Part shown: piece after piece, positions 47,102 to 58,910 of the stretch
How the letters are laid out: every line of letters begins with the position of its first letter
How positions within the stretch are numbered: the stretch's first letter is position 1
Source: Sistotremastrum niveocremeum HHB9708
Lineage: Eukaryota > Basidiomycota > Agaricomycetes > Sistotremastrales > Sistotremastraceae
NCBI GenBank assembly: GCA_001630475.1
Contig: KV419405.1
Coordinates: forward strand, 497,841-561,840
Direction: 5' to 3'
DNA: 64,000 nucleotides
Translations under genes and position numbers: made by a program
Notes under the pieces: model-generated
Told to the model about the DNA's origin: nothing
What the model saw: the letters and a program-made list of their open reading frames with translations, nothing else
Databases searched by the model: none

Positions 47102-49569
47102 ATGAATAACAACTTTGGCAGAGCCACCAGATTCGGGATATCCGCAGCCAGCGCAATTACATCGATTGGATTTTCTGCTGCAAAATACGGAACTAACATC
47201 GGTGTATGTTTGGAAGGAGGGTGTTATATTTTCAGGCTCTGACGACCTGTGCATCCAGTTCGGAATCGCGAGAGGCGTTACTTCAACTTTTGCTAATGGC
47301 GTTGGTACTCTCATCGACTATGCCGTGTTCGGTGGTGACAATGGGACTGGGAACGTGATCGGATCCGCGGTGACCAATGTGTTTAATCTAGCGGAAACAA
47401 TGGCACTTGCCCCCATTTTACTCGGGGAGAGCGTTACTTCCACGTCTCTGGTTGCGGCCAGCGGATCCTTAGACGTCCTGGCATCACTGTTCGAAACGGA
47501 TGACGCATCTTTTTCCCTAGCTTCATTTGTTCAGCTAGTCCGTCGTGAGTGGAACAGTCCTGTTCTTGAAGAACACCTCCCCCCGGAACGATATTCCGTC
47601 GCCGCAGTGGCTCGGGCGCTTGTGGCATGGGCAGCCATACAGAGCGTAACCCATGAATATCAAGAAAGCATATGGCACACGAGTTTGCGTGAACTATCTG
47701 AAGAGGTCCTGTCCGCGTCCCAACAAGCGGACACAATATCCCCGTCTGCACCTTTGACACCCAAGTCGTCTCAGATACACGTGACGCAGGATACGCTTCT
47801 TCCTGACAACGGCGGGCAGATATTGATGGCGGACATCGGAGAAAACAAGGCTGCGGGTACTGGTACTTCGCAAGGCTCGACACCCCACTCCGAATCTCGG
47901 GTCGACCTCCTTATGACCTTGAGACGATTTTCTAAAATGGTACTCGCCGGCTACGGAGGACCCAGCTTGATTTTTTTTGGAGTGCCGTTGAGTCCACAGA
48001 GTACTAGTACAGCTGGTAACTCGGAGAGATCTGCTGATCCGGAGTCATCCTCCAAAAGTAACGAAGAGACTTTGTTTGCGAACGTCATGCATGCGGCTCA
48101 GGCAGATCGAGGACGCTCTCAATCTTCCACAGCAGTTCAAGACAATAAGAAATTTTCTTGGTGGAACGTTTTGCTAGGAAAACACGATCAAGAAATATTC
48201 GAGAGCTTTGCCTTTACCCCAGCGGACTCTGCAACAATAACGCCTCAAGCGACAGCGACCGTAGGCAGTGGGTCAAGCATGCCACGGTATTGGATTCTGA
48301 CCGATCATGCCCGTCGCCAAGTGGTTGTTGTGCTGCGAGGTGAGCTACTTTATCTTGCTGGGCGATTGTTATTTGATATCGCAGGCACTATGTCGATCAA
48401 TGAACTCGCCGTGGATCTCACATGTGATCCCGAACCGTTCAGCCCCGTCAGCTCTTCCCGCATGGAGGATTGGTCTCCTGAGGAAGACGTACCAGGTTTT
48501 CTGTCTGCCGGAGCCCAAGAGACGTCATCACAGACCCCCGAAGGTTTCCAAGTTCATAGCGGGATCAAACGACTTGCTTACACCATGGGGTCAAAAGGCG
48601 GCCCTCTTCATATGGCCGTCCGTGGGGCATTGCGACGGAATGACGGATACGGTGAGGTCAGGCCATCGTGCTGCCGACGACCCTCTCAATCGTAGATGCG
48701 TTTGCTAGAACTAGTGCTTTGTGGGCACAGCTTGGGTGCAGGTGTAGCTGCGATGCTTGCCTTAGTAAGTCTACCTGACTTACCCAGTCACGACTTTCTC
48801 ATTCAATTGCATTCATCAGATGTGGGCGGATCCGAATACCTGCTTGACTGTTAGGTCAAGTGGATTACCCAGTGATCGCCGAACATCAGCATTCCTTTTC
48901 GCGCCGCCGTGAGTTCTCTTGATGTCTGGTGGACATAACTCTGATAGGCAGCATTGAAGGTGCTTGACGTCTTTAGGGCTATCTACTCTCTGTACTTCTC
49001 TGATCACATCCCTGGTATATTCTCATGATGTTGTTTCTCGTCTTTCCCTTGGGTCGGTGCGAGATCTCACTAGGGCTGCGATGTGGCTTTGCGCCGGAAA
49101 AAATGATGAAACACCTCTCGCTATCTCTACTCGGGCCCTCAAACTCAATAGTAGATTCAGAGGAAATGTCGATGAAGAATCAGAAATTAACTGGGTCAGT
49201 GTTGCTGCGGTCCTGCTTTATCAATCAATCGCTCAACTTCGTCCCCTTCATTACTCAGTTTCTTTCTCTCCGGAAAACCCTCGAAGCGAATATGGGGATG
49301 GCGCATCTATACCCTCCCGGCAGAGTCCTGTGGGCTGTGAGAAGGAAAGACCTTTCTCAAGACGATCAGAACTCGAGTCATGATCAAGAGGGCCTAAGAT
49401 TGTTCGAAGTCACAGCTGTTGATAAGGTGTTTTCGCAGATAGTGTTCTCCCGGGACATGTTGGGGTGAGCTTTCGTCACTCCTCTGCGACCCTGCACGAT
49501 ACTGACTGGAGGCATGTTAGATCCCATATGCCCCATCAATATGACCGAATAATCCATGAACTCGTATAG
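47102..49569 (+). CDS. Class 3 lipase, sn1-specific diacylglycerol lipase type
   Basis: The enzyme probably hydrolyses diacylglycerol or other glycerolipids at the sn-1 position. Eight exons (47102-47201, 47236-48339, 48385-48651, 48709-48764, 48820-48908, 48960-49194, 49259-49464, 49521-49569) give 701 residues. Family landmarks are FGIARGVTSTFANGVG near the N-terminus, the cap sequence VVVVLRGTMSINELAVDLTC, the nucleophile elbow LVLCGHSLGAGVAAMLAL (catalytic Ser), the acid region LVYSHDVVSRLSLGSVRDL and a late His in SHMPHQYDRIIHEL. There is no multi-pass membrane domain as in animal DAGL, in line with fungal relatives. The start at 47102 is favoured because its frame gives the conserved TRFGISAASAITSIGFSA leader. 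Confidence 0.88.
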
Positions 49570-49781
49570 CCACGTGTATTAGTTAATATTTCACTTCGCT
49601 ACAATAGACGTGAGCTTGTACCTTCGTTCTTGCCGTGCAGGACGACGCAAGGGACGACGGAGGATTGGCACCTTCGGGCGCACAATGCACTGGATCGCCG
49701 AAAGAACCCCGGCCATGACGCAACAAAGCCGGAGCCGAGTTTTCTTCGGGTTCGGCGAATGCCGTTCGGTAACATCGTGTC

Positions 49782-50623
49782 ATGGGCCTCCTCACAGTCA
49801 TTCGCAAAAATCGCCAAAAAGAGAAGGAAATGCGGATCTTGTTCCTGTGAGTGAGTCGTAGGACTGCGCATCTAATGACGAGACCGACATTCCTACTTCA
49901 GAGGGCTTGATAATGCGGGGAAATCGACGATCGTTAAAAAGTTAAATGACGAGGACATCTCGAAGATCAGTCCAACTTTAGGCTTCGAAATCAAGACGAT
50001 GATTCATGGAAGGTAATTGCTTGTCATAGCTATGTCGCTCAATCACTTTATCTACATTGCGTTATCCTGGTCAGATGTACCTTGAATATCTGTAGGTGGC
50101 GTTTGTTTGTTGTTTATTGACTTCGTTGATGTTTGCTAGGGGATGTTGGAGGACAACGTACCCTGAGACCATATTGGCGAAATTATTTCGAGAGGACTGA
50201 CGCCGTCGTATGGGTCGTCGATTCTAGCGACCGCCTGAGAATACAGGATTGCAAAGAAGAGCTTAAGAACCTCCTTGTTGAAGACGTTTGTGCATTTTCT
50301 AAATATCATTCCGGGTAAAGTTTTGAGAGAAACACCAGCGACTAGCTGGGGCCACTCTACTTGTATTCGCTAACAAGCAGGATATTCGTGGATCGATGTC
50401 TGAGGCTGAAATACGTGGTGTAAGTGAATTACTCGTGTCGCCTTGGAATCCATTCAATGTCGGAGCTGTTCTGCAGGCTCTGGACCTGATGTCGATCAAG
50501 TCCCACAATTGGAGAATACAGTCATGCAGTGCTGTAACAGGCGAAAATCTCAAATCGGGCCTTTCTTGGGTCGTTGAAGACGTCGCTCGAAGACTGTACT
50601 ATGGCACTCTAGCCTCAGACTAG
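49782..50623 (+). CDS. ARL2: ADP-ribosylation factor-like GTPase ARL2
   Basis: ARL2 (Alp41, Cin4) is a small GTPase that works with tubulin cofactors in microtubule biogenesis. Six exons (49782-49846, 49902-50012, 50075-50091, 50140-50285, 50339-50419, 50477-50623) give 188 residues. [20 protein letters not shown] is the typical ARL2 start, with Gly2. The P-loop is GLDNAGKST, switch 1 [11 protein letters not shown], switch 2 [18 protein letters not shown] (its Trp codon split by an intron), the base-specificity motif NKQD and the final SAVTGENL. Exon 3 is only 17 nt. It lies 212 bp downstream of the lipase on the same strand. Confidence 0.94.
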
Positions 50624-52120
50624 GCAAGCGAGACGCTTGACTCCGTTGGATGATTGATGACCAGGTCCCGAAGATCGCTCTCCACTGTATGTCATCGATT
50701 GTCATTTTCTTCACGTCATTCGTGACCGGATGAGCACTACATTATTCCTCGCCCGAGTCAGTTCGGTGATGACTCCAATGGCTCTTCACCCGAAGCGATA
50801 AGAGATGTCCATGGGCATAAGGCATATGCAAGGCGTTATGAACTCCTTGTAGCACCGGCGTCAAAAAATACACTACACTTTCGATCCAAAGTCTGGGAGT
50901 TTATGCGTTTGAACGCCGAAGCGGGCAGGGTGCTGGAGAACTTCGCGATCGTGTCCCACGGCCGGGAGTAGGGCACCAGACGCACTGCCTCGACTCAACT
51001 GATTGCACTACACCACCCTGAGATTTCCAAGGTTTTCCGAAGTCAAATCAGTGACATGTACGTAGTTAGAGGATAAAACATCAACTTTGCGGATCTTGTG
51101 GCTGTGCCCGGTAAGCTAGCGAGCAAGCCGAGACCGGTAAGCGACTCGGCACGCATGAAGTTGTTCTCCGATGCTCTTGTCCTCTTCAGAACAACACACC
51201 ACTCTCGTCCTCTACTCTGTCGTAAAGAGAGTTTCAACCTCCCGGAAGTATTGTTGTACTTTGAATTCACCTAGAGGAGTTGGTAGGGCCAAAACCGGAT
51301 GGCAAATCATTGCAAATTGCAGGCACAGTTTCATCTTTCAAGTTCTGCAATTGCCTCTCGCTCGCAGTCAACGCACAAATATGGAAGTAATTTATCTGAG
51401 ACACGTTGAGAGCCCTCCTGCGGTAAAATGATAGCCCCTCGTGATTCATGGGACTCCAGTATCTGCTCCGCCTCTTAGTTTCTTCAAATGGATTCCGCCC
51501 AAACGTAGGACGTTCTGGGTACCCACAGGGAGCGTGGAACCTTGATGGAGCGAAGCAGTAGCGAACCAGCCCGACTCTATTCTGTATCCTGCTCAAGTCC
51601 AGTCATTCCCCCTTGTTCAAAGCTTCGTGATAGCGAGCTCAGGATAGGCACCGGCAACATTGGTTTCCTATTCAAGAGCCTCGAGGACTCTGGAACGTGT
51701 ATAAACCGACGTTTATTCATCACCGCGCGCGCAAGAGGCTGTGCGATTTGTCTGACTGTATTCTCTGATTCTATCTATCCCAACGAACCTTCTTCAGTTT
51801 TTCTTATTTGCAGCTTTACCACCGTGCTGACATCATGAGATTCACCTTCCGATACCGTATCAGAGAACTGCGCAGATCCGCCACATACCTAGGCTATTAT
51901 CGCTTCGATAGATTGCGGGTAGGGCTGACCGCGCGATCGCCTTGGACAGCAGTAGCCACTTCTGACGGCAACCAAGCTGATGACTCCTTCTGGAAGACAG
52001 CACGTACCTTTTTTGTTTGACAGTGCTCTCGCAAGTCTTCAAATAGCCTCAGGATCTTCTCAAGTCCAACATCACTCGTTCTCTTACCCACGCCTCCATC
52101 TGCCCAGCAACTAAGGAGCA
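50624..52120. other. Gene-poor interval, nothing recognised
   Basis: This 1.5-kb interval carries only short frames on both strands and no motif or repeat. It contains the promoter of the Zn2Cys6 gene. Confidence 0.45.
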
Positions 52121-54387
52121 ATGTCAAGTGGCAAACGGCCTACAACCGGAAAGGGAAGTGGATCAGCTTCATATACACAAAATATGTCTACTTCCGACAT
52201 GTCATTCTTCAATCCTTCCAATGAAGAGACTTCTCAACAGCATGCGGCCGGAACCAGCACATCCTCCACTCAGTCGCCAACCGAAGAGACCCCAAATACA
52301 AGTGGTAGTGAGTAAATTCTGTCTTATCCTCGCTTCATTTGGCTAAATTAGCGAAGGGACTCCTGGGTGCTGGTAAATATTTTCTACCTGATGTGTTGCA
52401 CGATATAACGTGAAATAGGACCTGTCGTCTTAGGAGAAAGGCAGGTTTTGCTATTTTACTCCCTATGATCAATGTTGCTAATTGGGAATGTCGAAGAAAT
52501 GCGATCTCGAACGTGTTAATGGCTCATGCAAAACTTGCAGCCGTCTTCAGATTGACTGTCTTGGGTGGGGAGAGAAGCGGCCCGATTGGATGAGAGTAGG
52601 TGACATTCTCAACTAGAACACCAGCAGGAACTCACCAAGAAATAGGACACCACTCAAGTGGCCATACGGAAAGCTCAATTGCGAAGCCAAATGCATCGAT
52701 CAAGACAGCCCCCCGCTGCTCAAGCGACTACCCCACCGCCTGTTCTATCCTCAGGCGCAGCTCCTAATCTGCCCGGCGGAGGCTTCTATGACCTCACTCC
52801 GGGAGAGGGTGAAATAGGATCAACGTCTATGGCCGCATCGTCCTCAAGTGTGTCATATCCTTTTTCTATCTCCGGCAATCCGGCCAACCCTTCAATTATA
52901 GCCGTTGGGGAGAATTCCTATGAAGGCCTCATACTCTTCTATTTCCAGAACGTTGTTAGCTATGAATTTCGATTCGCCAGCGAACACGTCCTGCAGACAC
53001 TCCAACACGCGGTCATCAGGAATTCTCGTAAGATCAGTGAGTATTTTCCAAGGTCCGACGCTAATCTTGTGTCCCTACTCTAGATGGCCCAGTCCCCAAC
53101 GCAATGTGTGCATCCGCCAGTCTCCTTCAATACATTATTACTTCTGGAACAAACAGTGTCCCCCCTAATTCCCTTTCATTCACAATCTTCCAGAAAGCGG
53201 TTACACAACTCAAACATTCTAAAGACACCCAGGGATGGTATTTCAACACTGACGCCATGGCTGCCATCGAGCTTGTCAAGTTTGCCCAGATGAGAGGCAG
53301 TATTGATGACTGGCGGCTTCCCTTGGACGTCTGTTGCCATTGGTTGCATAATTCGCCACTCAACAAGCAGGCGAATCCTATGTCCGTTTTACCACATATG
53401 AGCGATGTCGCCAGATTCAGCACGGAGGCAACAATTGTATGTCACATGTTATATTTGTTTTGTCCTCTATATTAATTTTTTTTTTCAGTGGATGGAGACT
53501 TTTGCATGTATCACTACAGGCCGTCGTCCGCTTTTTCTGACGTTATGCCGGAATATGTGGGGCAACGCCGAGCCTACTCCGGGAGGTCCAGCGGTGGAAT
53601 TATCAATGAGTGGCCTTATGGGATGCTCTAGTCTGTATTCGTTTCGATCTGACTTTCTTTGGATAACTCTGATTTAACCTTTTCTTTCTGCTCTGCTTCG
53701 CAGATCAAGTCATGCTCGCTTTTGCCGAGATCGCAGGGCTCGCTGCGTGGAAAGAAGAAAAACGCCGGGCGGATTCTCTCAGCGTGCGCCGCCTCGTTGA
53801 AGCCGGACGCGTCATTGAAACAGCTCTCCGAGCCACAAGGACACACGCATCTTTGTCTGACGACGTCGCAAAGAATGCTAACATAGCAGCTCAGCTCAGC
53901 AACACACAGAGCACACTTGCTCAAACTTCTCGAGGGGGGCCGTTGGACGCGAACCAGAGTCTTGTTCCGTTCATCGAGGGCGTGTTCTTCAATACAGCTT
54001 TACTTTATTTACAGACGATTTTGAACGACAATAGTCCCGGTAAGCCGGCTCTGTCGTTGTCCGTTCCTGTTGCTTACAGCACCTTAAACAGGAGTCCCCT
54101 ACGTGCAAAGCGCTGTCAGATCGCTTGTCCAGATTCTGAACTGGATCCCCACTCCTGCGGATGCTTCTCTGCTATTGCCCATTTGCCTTGCCGGATGTAT
54201 GACTGATGACGCAACAGAACGGAATTTCTTCAGTCGCCGTCTTCAGAACCAAAACCAACACATCGGTAATGTCGCGCATGTCCGCCTCGTGATGGAGAGC
54301 GTCTGGCAACGACGTGATACTCTACGAGTGAATGTTGATTGGCGAGACGTAATGCAAGAACTAGGTTTCAAGCTCCTCCTTGCTTGA
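52121..54387 (+). CDS. Zn2Cys6 fungal transcription factor with fungal-specific TF domain (type 2)
   Basis: This is a sequence-specific regulator with an N-terminal zinc cluster. Nine exons (52121-52311, 52352-52372, 52419-52440, 52497-52595, 52646-53036, 53084-53436, 53489-53630, 53704-54039, 54092-54387) give 616 residues. The cluster GCWTCRLRRKKC plus CKTCSRLQIDCLGWG follows the C-x2-C-x6-C...C-x2-C-x6-C rule and is spread over three exons, two of them only 21 and 22 nt. The intron before the third Cys (52441-52496) starts with GCAGGT; only this GC-AG splice keeps the cluster in frame. The remainder is the helical regulatory domain (TIWMETFACITTGRRP, MLAFAEIAGLAAWKEEKRR). Target genes are unknown. 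Confidence 0.9.
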
Positions 54388-54758
54388 TGGAGTATTATGG
54401 CGTGGAGTGTTTCTTTGAAGCAGTATGTACATCAATCAATTTGATTTCGCCTAGAGCAGATCCTGATTGTTCTGTTCTTCACTGCACAGGTTTCGGCGTT
54501 CCTGGCTGATCCCCTTATCTTCGAATCTTCAATATAGTCTAATTTAGTTACCCATGAGAAGAGCTCCGATCAGTGCCTCCGCCCTGATCGAAAAACTTCG
54601 GATCAATCTCTCGCGATTCACTTTGCCCCGGGCTTTGGCTACCCTAAATGGGAAAGCCGATGCCCAATATAGAAGGTATCACTTATTTATCAATTACCAC
54701 ACGTAATCAAGAAAATAGATTTTAGAACACCGTATTAGTAATACACTATTTATGACAA
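54388..54758. terminator. Convergent 3' flank between the Zn2Cys6 gene and dUTPase
   Basis: This 371-bp A/T-richer interval lies between two converging stop codons. It should hold both polyadenylation regions; no gene seen. Confidence 0.4.
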
Positions 54759-55552
54759 TTACAGTGAGACATGGCCTCCAGTGCTTCCAAAGCCACCAGC
54801 TCCGCGCAATGTCTCGTCCAGGTCCTGGCGCAAGGTCAGATGATGAAACGGTTTATAAATTCGTGTCATACTTGGACTTCTAACACCTCCGGGGTCCGGA
54901 TCTGTTCGAGGATAAGTTGAGCAATGCGATCACCTTCCTCAACTTCAACAAGGCGTCAGTAGGATTTCAAAGACCGAAAGCTTTCAAAACTTGCCTATAA
55001 AGTCTTTCTCGGCGTGATTGAACAACAAAACAAAAACAACGCCGCGATAGTCAGCGTCAATCACTCCCGCTCCGGTATCAATCATATGTTTCGAAGCTGA
55101 AAAACCCGCTGAGTTCGGAGAATGCGTAGGGTGTATGAGACGGCCCACCAAGACCACTTCGCGGAGCTACACGTCCATATGTGCCCGCGGGAACAGCTAT
55201 CGACAGTTGGGTGTCGACCAGGGCTTTGCCACGCGCAGGTATTGTCTTCTGTTCTGCACTGCATGAATTGAATCAGGGTTAAGCTGATACTTATCCGGAC
55301 AACATGGTACCTATAAAGGTCGTAGCCAGCAGAAAGTGGCGAGCCTCGCGTCGGCAATCTCGCGTTTGGCGACAGCCGTTTTATCAGAAGAGATGATGTG
55401 GGAGCAAGAGTTTCTTCGGAGTCTTCTTTGACGCGTTTGCTCGGTGCACCGTTAGAGGCGGAATCGTCGTGGACGCGTTTGGCAGCGATTTCTGACATTA
55501 TGGACGGAGTGAAAAGCAAAGCGACGCGACAAGCGCCTGAACGCGTTTTCAT
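54759..55552 (-). CDS. DUT1: dUTP pyrophosphatase (dUTPase)
   Basis: dUTPase hydrolyses dUTP to dUMP, keeping uracil out of DNA and feeding dTMP synthesis. Five exons (55552-55311, 55258-55155, 55096-54995, 54942-54872, 54824-54759) give 194 residues from the outer ATG or 176 from an inner ATG at 55498. All five trimeric-dUTPase motifs are present: [36 protein letters not shown] (catalytic Asp), [11 protein letters not shown] and [12 protein letters not shown]. The third intron (54994-54943) starts with GCAAGT, a GC-AG intron needed for the frame. The 18 residues between the two ATGs are basic ([14 protein letters not shown]), so a mitochondrial form is possible. The gene is divergent from the SQ/TQ protein, 41 bp apart. 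Confidence 0.93.
55431..55546. promoter_or_regulatory. Three ACGCGT (MCB) boxes at the dUTPase 5' end
   Basis: ACGCGT occurs at 55431-55436, 55473-55478 and 55541-55546. The first two fall in coding KRV triplets of dUTPase exon 1, so they may be coincidental; the third lies upstream of the inner ATG. dUTPase is an MBF-type G1/S target in yeasts, which makes regulation plausible. Confidence 0.3.
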
Positions 55553-55593
55553 TTTACTTCCGTGGGCGAGGCACGTGATCGCGTTGCCGCCCT

Positions 55594-57195
55594 ATGTTTT
55601 CGCGTGACACCCGTTGGCGTGACAGCCTCTTCCCCCGACTGTGTGCAGCTGAGGCACCGCAGATGCCCTCAACAGGCTCTGTGTTACGCGACAGGCCATC
55701 TTTTGCCCCTCCTCAGCTTCGCATAGATGAATTCTATTCAGCAACTCCGTTGAAGAAGCCCGGGCCACCAAAGGCTCAAAGACAGTCAAAGCCGAAGGAG
55801 AATGCTGTCGTCTCCATCAAGAAAGGCGTCGAGCAGCCAAAAGCTCTTAACGTTTCTCAGAAGAGAAAACAGGCAGTCCTCGATCTTACACATGAATGCG
55901 AGACGCCGAAGCCTTCCAAGCGAGCAAGAAGACCCCTGGGGGATCTCAATGGCCGAGATAATGCTGGTGACACCGCAAGTCCGTCAAGTAAGTGAAAAAT
56001 CTTGCTATATCAATCTATACACTAAACTTGAGGGGCTTTAGCTGGCACTAGGCTGACATCGCTGAAACAGCCATTGAAACAGAAGGTTTTAAATCGAAAC
56101 CATGGATTACCAACACCGCCAAGGTCAGATGCATCGTGGCTGTCTGCTGCGGACTCCCCTGTCGTTCCCTCGACGCCTTTACCTCTACAAAACCCTCCAT
56201 ATGAATTAAAGCCCTCTAAGGCGCTCAGTCAATTACCCTCACCGCCAATGACCGTTCATCATGCGAAAGGCATTTTTCTACCACCGAGAACTCGTGCTAG
56301 TCGTCGGTCTATATCTTCTATAGGCTCGGCCAACGAAACTCTATCCTCTGATGATTCTACATTCAATTTCGTCATCCCTTCGTCACAGACGCAGTCAGAC
56401 TCACAAGACCCCTATGAACGGAGTTTCGGGCGACAGGATAATTCGTCGATGTGCGGCCGAAAGGCCCACCACGACTTGATTCCCTCTTCCCAAGGGGACG
56501 AACAGCGCGTTGGGGATCTTCCAGGCCCTTCTCAGGCGAAGTGCCTAATTGAAGCCGATTTTGAAATACCGCCATCCCAGCCTCCAGCGAAGCAGGACAT
56601 CCCCTCATCTCCAATGCATTCAGATCATCGATCGAGTTCGCCAATGCTATCTTGGGAAGCAGTCCGTTGTCGAACAGCTTCAGCTCCTCGGCGTGCTACA
56701 AAACCGGAATTATTCATCCCAAGTTCACAACTCCAAGGATTCGAGAACCAATTCATTCAAGAAACATCAACGTACGTGATGTCATGGCAGTGCTATCTCT
56801 TGCTCATCTCTATGCTTAGGCCGGTCAGGAAACCGAGCCCATCAGGCTTCATCATCTGCCCTGAAACACCTGAAGAACGTCAGGATGATATCGTGGTCCC
56901 TGAAACACCGGAAGATAGTGCAAAACGAAGGGCGAACAAGACTAACAGTCCATCATACAAACAACTCTCAGTTACTGGAACCAGATATCCATCACCGGTC
57001 AAAGACTTTCTCTCTATGCTTGATGAAGAGCGGAACTTCAGTTCTTGTACAGAATCTTCGTCCTACGGGAGCGATGTGCTTGACCCGAAATTAAGCCTTG
57101 TTGACGCTATGCGTACCATTTTGCGGGCACCTACTCCTTCTCTATCGCAATTCTCGACCACTCAGGCATCTGAGACGCAATATTCGGATCTGTAG
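55594..57195 (+). CDS. Disordered protein with an SQ/TQ cluster, candidate DNA-damage-kinase substrate
   Basis: Function is unknown. Three exons (55594-55987, 56042-56771, 56820-57195) give 499 residues. No folded domain is visible. The protein has about 12 SQ/TQ sites, many in repeated short motifs: FVIPSSQTQSDSQ, LIPSSQG, EIPPSQP, FIPSSQLQ and a C-terminal LSQFSTTQASETQYSDL. Two PETPE(E/D) motifs lie at about 390-415, and basic patches such as KRKQ and KRARRPL suit a nuclear protein. SQ/TQ clusters are typical targets of the ATM/ATR (Tel1/Mec1) kinases. It shares a 41-bp divergent spacer with dUTPase, which fits an S-phase or DNA-repair role by inference only. MPSTGS at 55663 is an alternative start. 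Confidence 0.75.
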
Positions 57196-57421
57196 GTTCC
57201 GTCGCGTGCTTCAGGATAGCACTTTTTGGGTATACTAGTATACGATCCATTTCTTTTGTATATTTTTATTGCGTTTGTTCCTTCATTGCTTCGTGTTGTA
57301 TACTGTGTACATGATCCGGTTTATTACCTCTGAGTCAGAGCTCCAGCTCACCGCCGGGCATTTGGCCCGGTTTGAGCCTCCCTGAGCCTTACTGTTATCT
57401 CTCCTTCTACCACCATCTGCC

Positions 57422-58756
57422 ATGTCTTCCAGACTTCTGAACAAGGTCCGATTGTCCTGGCATGATCATTGGATAGCTTTAACCCGTCGAAATTAGGTTG
57501 CCATTATTACCGGTGCAGGCTCGTATGTTCAAGAGCATGGCCAGCAACGCACACGATCTCACCAGTCTTGAACATAGAGGCATCGGATTAGAATCAGCCA
57601 TCCTGTTCGCAAGCGAGGGTGCGAACATCGTTCTCGCCGACATCAATCAGGCGGCTGCAGAGAAAGCACAAGCTCTGATTAAGTCGAAATCGCCGAACGT
57701 TCAGACTGTCGTTGTCAAATCGGACGTTGGGAAAGAGGAGGATGTCAAGGCTTTAGTAGAGCGAGCTGTGACTGAATTTGGGAGATTAGATATAATGGTG
57801 CGTCCCTGACTCCTTCGCCATCTTCGTTATCTAACGCATATAAAGTTCAATAATGCAGGTATATACTCATCGATACGACGTGGCATCACTTATCCAGTCA
57901 ACGCGGTCTCCTAGGAATCATGCACCCTCAAGATGATAACGCAACTAATACTGAGGAGAAGATCTGGGATCTTACTATGCAAATCAATCTGAAAGGCGTC
58001 TGGTGGGGCTCGAAATATGCCATTCTTGCTATGCGCAAGAATCCTACTGATCCAGCGAGGGGCCTCCATACTGGCGGCAGCATTATCAATACTGCGAGCT
58101 TCGTAGCATTGATGGGCGCTGCGACTCCTCAATTGGCTTGTGAGTGACTTCAAAGGTCTACAAGGGTCTCAATTGACATGGTCCGGCTGACGTAACAGAT
58201 ACTGCATCTAAGGTGCGTTACGTCTTCGAGATTGAATGACAGCACTTTGAAATGAATGGTTTTGACATTTAGGGCGCTGTCCTTGCCATGACTCGTGAAC
58301 TGGCCATGGTGCATGCCAGAGAGGGCATTCGATTTAATTCCCTGTGCCCCGGTCCGCTTAAAACTCGTAAGTACGATTCATGTCTATAAGGAGCTATTCC
58401 TCATGTCGTTTAGCTCTCCTAATGGATTTTCTGGATACCCCGGAGAAGCGAGAAAGAAGACTGGTCCATTTGCCTATGGGTCGCTTTGGTGAAGCTGTTG
58501 AACTCGCAAGGGCTGCGTTATTCTGTACGTACTCTGACTCTTGTACGCACGAAATACTGTGCTGACTTTTGGCTTCAGTGGCCAGCGACGAAAGTAGCTA
58601 CATAACGGTAAATATTCTTCGCGACTCTTTCGAGATAAGCGCTAAATAATTCGCTTCTAGGGTTCTGACTTCAAAGTCGACGGCGGCCTGTCTTCCTGCT
58701 ATGTCACGGCTGTCGGAGAGCCGGCTCTCCCTCCTCCATCAAGCCTCATCCCTTAA
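57422..58756 (+). CDS. Classical short-chain dehydrogenase/reductase
   Basis: This is an NAD(P)-dependent oxidoreductase of 283 residues. Ten exons (57422-57445, 57497-57522, 57578-57797, 57846-57858, 57915-58139, 58199-58212, 58273-58366, 58414-58524, 58579-58607, 58661-58756) join with closing phases; those of 13, 14, 24, 26 and 29 nt are very short. The Rossmann motif is VAIITGAGSGIGLESA, acidic Asp in LADIN suggests NAD preference, NNAG follows, then Ser in SIINTASF and the catalytic YTASKGA pair, and the C-terminal CPGPLKTPLL. The substrate is unknown; bacterial-like glucose or sterol-type SDRs share these motifs. The C-terminal tail is Pro-rich and lacks a clear targeting signal. Confidence 0.9.
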
Positions 58757-58910
58757 ATCAGGGAATATAATTACGGTCACGATGGAACATTCGATATCTT
58801 GGGTGATAAATAGATTTCTAGATGCAATGAATCAATGCCAAATGAAAAGAGTCTACAGATGCAGGGAGTGCAAGTGGAATACATAAGAGGAAAGCAGGAG
58901 TATCAAGTCA

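Noticed and set aside
47115-48695. Long single frame as a stand-alone 526-residue protein
   Set aside because: Its start is a TTG and its end lacks the lipase elbow; splicing joins it to the exons with GHSLGAG, giving one 701-residue lipase.
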